Below, piece by piece: positions 4,449 to 7,022 of a DNA stretch of 7,022 nt. Made by a program: the position numbers and the translations under genes. The notes below the pieces were generated by a model that saw only the letters and a program-made list of their open reading frames with translations, was not told the origin of the DNA and searched no databases. This DNA comes from Candidatus Omnitrophica bacterium CG02_land_8_20_14_3_00__42_8 (GTDB taxonomy: Bacteria; Omnitrophota; Gorgyraeia; Gorgyraeales; Gorgyraeaceae): NCBI GenBank assembly GCA_002780805.1, contig PEUD01000069.1:1-7022 (forward strand), given 5' to 3'. The stretch's first letter is position 1, and every line of letters begins with the position of its first letter.

Positions 4449-6864
4449 TACGCTTTGGAGATTTATAGACGATGACGCCGCGTTCGTAGCCGAGAATCCG
4501 GATAAAATATCGAGGCTTTATTTTCCTCTCGCGAACGAATTCGGCATGATGTCGTCCATAACGCCGAAATTGCATGGTGACATAAAAACAGGCCAGCACT
4601 CGTTCCTGACAGTGCCTGTTACTACAGAGGACCTCAATAACACATTGTATAACCGTAATTTCTGGTTATATATTGAGGGCCGCGGGGCGTGGTCCATGGC
4701 CTTCGGCGAAGCTGACGAGACATTAGTGGAAGCAGGATTTTTATGGCATAAGGTTATAAAGATAAATAAAAAACTCGGCATAAAAGCGGAGGTGTTAAAT
4801 TTTGTCCCCGCGGAAAACGAGGCAGTAGAGCTCATGTCTATAAAGGCCACTAATATTTCAAAAAAGAAACTGAAGATAACCCCTACGCTGGCAATACCCA
4901 TATACGGCCGTTCCGCAGATAATCTCCGCGATCACAGGCACGTGACTTCTCTGTTGAATAGAATCAGATTGACTAAATACGGAGTGGTAGTTACCCCTAC
5001 GATGAGTTTTGACGAAATGGGCCATCAGGTAAATAAGTTGTCTTATTTTGTCCTTGGCTGCGAAGGCGATTCCGGTCTCCCGGAAGGCGCTTTCCCCACG
5101 ATGCTTGAATTCTCAGGCGAGGCCGGAAACCTTGAAAAGCCGGAAGCTGTTTTAAAGAATATATCTCCTGATAAAAAATCAAGTATCGCAAGGCAGGGCA
5201 AAGAAGCGATCGGAGCCATAAGGTTTAAAACGCTTTCTCTCGGCCCGGGTAAATCAATGAGTCACTTAGCAGTCATGGGCATAAGCGAAGATGGCCCGGA
5301 AAAGATATTCAAGAAATATAATTCCCCGGATAAGATAAACAAAGCGTTGTCCGTTAATAAAAAATTCTGGGCTGAAAAATCCAAAAAAGTTTATTTTTCT
5401 ACAGATGACAAGGATTTTGACAGGTGGATGAAGTGGGTCACTGTCCAGCCGGCCTTTAGAAAGATATTCGGCTGCTCTTTTTTGCCGGATTTTGATTACG
5501 GGAAAGGCGGCAGGGGATGGAGAGATCTGTGGCAGGATTGCCTGGCGCTGCTTCTGATGAATCCAAAAGAGGTGAGAGGTACCCTTGTGAATAATTTCGG
5601 GGGGGTAAGGCTAGACGGCTCCAATGCCACGATAATAGGGAAAAAACAGGGGGAGTTTATTTCCGACAGGAACAAGATCTCCCGTGTCTGGATGGACCAC
5701 GGCATGTGGCCGTTCATGACGCTGAACCTTTACATAAATCAGTCCGGGGATAAGGATATATTATTTGAAAAAGCGAAATTTTTTGAAAGCGATAAAGTAG
5801 ACACTGTATTGGAACATATTTTATTGCAGCACAAGCGGCCTTTTACCAGGCTGGGCAGTCATGGAAATTTTCTTTTGGAAGGCGCTGACTGGAATGACGG
5901 GCTTGATATGGCAAAGGAAAAAGGCGAGAGCGTCGCCTTTACCGCGGCGTACGCGGGGAATCTTTTTGAATTGTCGGATCTGCTCGAAAAAATAAATTAT
6001 AAAAGAGAAATAATAGATGAGCTCCGCCAGAAAGCGAATGGCCTGGCCGGCCGCATACGAAGGGATGAGTGGATAAAAATTAATTCAGGCCATAGTTTTT
6101 TTAACGGGTATTATGATAATCTCGGCCAAAGGGTGGAAGGCGGCCATGAAAACGGCGTGCGCATGACCCTTGCCGGCCAGGTGTTTCCGATAATGAGCGG
6201 CATCGCTACCGGCGGGCAGGTGAGTGAAATCTATAAAAGCGCTAAAAAATACCTCTGGGATCCTGAACTAAAAGGCTTCAGGCTGAACACGGATTTTAAA
6301 GAGATCCAGCCGAATCTGGGAAGGGCATTCGGTTTTGCTTACGGCGAAAAAGAAAACGGCGCGTTCTTCAGCCACATGAACGCGATGTTTGCATACGCGT
6401 TTTATAAAAGAGGATTCGCGAAAGAGGGATTCGAGGTGATAAGTTCCATATATAACATGTGCCTGAATACGAGCGTGAGCAGGATATACCCCGGGGTCCC
6501 TGAATATTTTAATTCAGACGGCCGCGGCATGTATCATTATCTGACCGGCTCGGCGAGCTGGCTTTTATTTACAATGCTCACCCAGGCATTCGGCGTGGCC
6601 GGAGAAATGGGCAGCCTTGTAATAAATCCTAAATTAGTAAAGGAACAATTCGGAAAGTCCGGAAAAGTCTCAGTCAGCGCTGGATTCGCCGGAAAAAGAA
6701 TCCTGGTCAATTATTATAATCCCGGGAAATTAGATTACGGAGAATATAAGATAGGAAATATTTCCATAAACAATAAATCCGTAAAGGAATTGCCTGTAAA
6801 AAGAGAAGAGTTCCTGAACCTTGCGGAAAAACCTGTTAACGCGATAGATGTTCAGCTGGTTTAA
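4441..6864 (+). CDS. GH94-like glycoside phosphorylase (cellobiose phosphorylase-related)
   Basis: The 807-residue product has the layout of GH94 inverting phosphorylases, which use phosphate to split a beta-glucoside and release alpha-glucose 1-phosphate. An N-terminal beta-sandwich (about 1-285) has the family-like run RNFWLYIEGRGAWS (72-85). A linker leads to an (alpha/alpha)6-barrel (about 320-725) and a C-terminal beta-domain (about 726-807). Catalytic-domain landmarks are GRGWRDLWQDCLAL (357-370), ADWNDGLD (482-489), which holds the likely general acid (D483 or D486), GAFFSHMNAM (640-649) and YLTGSASW (700-707). His645 and Thr702-Gly703 match the positions where GH94 enzymes hold phosphate. 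No signal peptide is present, so it should act in the cytoplasm on imported or internal sugars. The substrate-side region after RDLWQD (380-430) lacks the usual tryptophan/histidine motif of cellobiose phosphorylases, so specificity is open. It lacks the extra glycosyltransferase domains of cyclic beta-1,2-glucan synthases. Confidence 0.88.
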   Translation: MPNTLWRFIDDDAAFVAENPDKISRLYFPLANEFGMMSSITPKLHGDIKTGQHSFLTVPVTTEDLNNTLYNRNFWLYIEGRGAWSMAFGEADETLVEAGFLWHKVIKINKKLGIKAEVLNFVPAENEAVELMSIKATNISKKKLKITPTLAIPIYGRSADNLRDHRHVTSLLNRIRLTKYGVVVTPTMSFDEMGHQVNKLSYFVLGCEGDSGLPEGAFPTMLEFSGEAGNLEKPEAVLKNISPDKKSSIARQGKEAIGAIRFKTLSLGPGKSMSHLAVMGISEDGPEKIFKKYNSPDKINKALSVNKKFWAEKSKKVYFSTDDKDFDRWMKWVTVQPAFRKIFGCSFLPDFDYGKGGRGWRDLWQDCLALLLMNPKEVRGTLVNNFGGVRLDGSNATIIGKKQGEFISDRNKISRVWMDHGMWPFMTLNLYINQSGDKDILFEKAKFFESDKVDTVLEHILLQHKRPFTRLGSHGNFLLEGADWNDGLDMAKEKGESVAFTAAYAGNLFELSDLLEKINYKREIIDELRQKANGLAGRIRRDEWIKINSGHSFFNGYYDNLGQRVEGGHENGVRMTLAGQVFPIMSGIATGGQVSEIYKSAKKYLWDPELKGFRLNTDFKEIQPNLGRAFGFAYGEKENGAFFSHMNAMFAYAFYKRGFAKEGFEVISSIYNMCLNTSVSRIYPGVPEYFNSDGRGMYHYLTGSASWLLFTMLTQAFGVAGEMGSLVINPKLVKEQFGKSGKVSVSAGFAGKRILVNYYNPGKLDYGEYKIGNISINNKSVKELPVKREEFLNLAEKPVNAIDVQLV

Positions 6865-6920
6865 CCGGCTGTCTTTTCTATCGGCTGGCCGCAGCAGACT
6901 AATACAAACGCAATTAATGT
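6865..6920. other. Intergenic stretch with no recognised feature
   Basis: The 56 nt after the phosphorylase stop hold no open frame I can support, no hairpin followed by a T-run, and no clear promoter. The only local symmetry is a 4-bp CGGC/GCCG pair around a 2-nt loop, too small to matter. How the upstream transcript ends is therefore not visible. Confidence 0.6.
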
Positions 6921-6989
6921 CATTGCGAGCTGAAGGCGAAGCAATCCCGTTTTTGAGATTGCTTCGGTCGCTATCGCTCCCTCGCAATG
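6921..6989. repeat. 69-nt nested inverted repeat of the CATTGCGAG / GAAGCAATC type
   Basis: The outer arms CATTGCGAG (6921-6929) and CTCGCAATG (6981-6989) pair perfectly over 9 bp. The inner arms CGAAGCAATC (6937-6946) and GATTGCTTCG (6957-6966) pair perfectly over 10 bp around a 10-nt loop. Between them is an asymmetric internal loop of 7 nt on the left and 14 nt on the right. This is the form of a dispersed intergenic palindrome seen in many uncultivated and anaerobic bacteria, where inner and outer arms are usually joined by GCGAAG/CTTCGC-like spacers. No coding capacity is seen. It may act as a REP-like or MITE-like element or help stabilise or end the phosphorylase message. Confidence 0.85.
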
Positions 6990-7022
6990 GGCATAATACC
7001 CAAAAAGTGTTGCTGGTTAAAA
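6990..7022. other. Right-edge intergenic sequence, nothing recognised
   Basis: The last 33 nt follow the nested palindrome and reach the window edge. They contain no start codon with a ribosome binding site on the + strand and no recognisable RNA gene. A gene on either strand may begin beyond the edge. Confidence 0.5.

Noticed and set aside
4518..4901. A 127-codon minus-strand open frame inside the phosphorylase gene
   Set aside because: It is fully antisense to a gene with clear family motifs and its own translation resembles nothing known to me.
6730..6987. An 85-codon minus-strand open frame at the right end
   Set aside because: It is antisense to the phosphorylase end and starts inside the nested palindrome; no ribosome binding site or recognisable domain is seen.

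Overview
The window is a bacterial segment with about 90% or more of its bases in genes. All seven protein genes are on the + strand, the first is cut by the left edge, and gaps are very short. Gene content, frequent ATA and AGG/AGA codons, the LemA/TPM pair and short palindromic intergenic repeats suggest an uncultivated Gram-negative lineage such as Candidatus Omnitrophota or a related PVC or Elusimicrobiota-like group. That placement rests on overall resemblance only; no rRNA or marker gene is present.

Left block (1-1939): the C-terminal three quarters of a MarC-family membrane protein, a nucleotidyltransferase-fold protein whose catalytic motif is altered (SDIN instead of SDID), and a TPM-domain protein with a signal peptide, one membrane segment and a Gly/Phe-rich tail. 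The last two overlap by ATGA. A 35-nt near-perfect palindrome (1948-1982) fills most of the gap to the next block.

Middle block (2002-3836): a LemA-family membrane protein overlapping by ATGA with a radical SAM enzyme that has an N-terminal cobalamin-binding-like fold. TPM and LemA proteins are commonly encoded side by side in bacteria and probably act together at the envelope; why a radical SAM enzyme is coupled to LemA here is unknown. The 114-nt gap that follows (3837-3950) is almost all secondary structure: an 18-nt repeat appears once intact and once, inverted, split in half by a small hairpin.

Right block (3951-6864): a short nitroreductase-family flavoprotein overlapping by 8 nt with a GH94-like (cellobiose phosphorylase-related) glycoside phosphorylase of 807 residues with divergent substrate-side motifs. 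The window ends in a 158-nt intergenic tail that carries a 69-nt nested inverted repeat of the widespread CATTGCGAG...CGAAGCAATC type.

No tRNA, rRNA, CRISPR array, transposase or convincing intrinsic terminator was seen. I find no clear new defence or mobile system. The best leads are the composite repeat at 3840-3924, the altered nucleotidyltransferase, the LemA-radical SAM coupling and the unassigned specificity of the phosphorylase.
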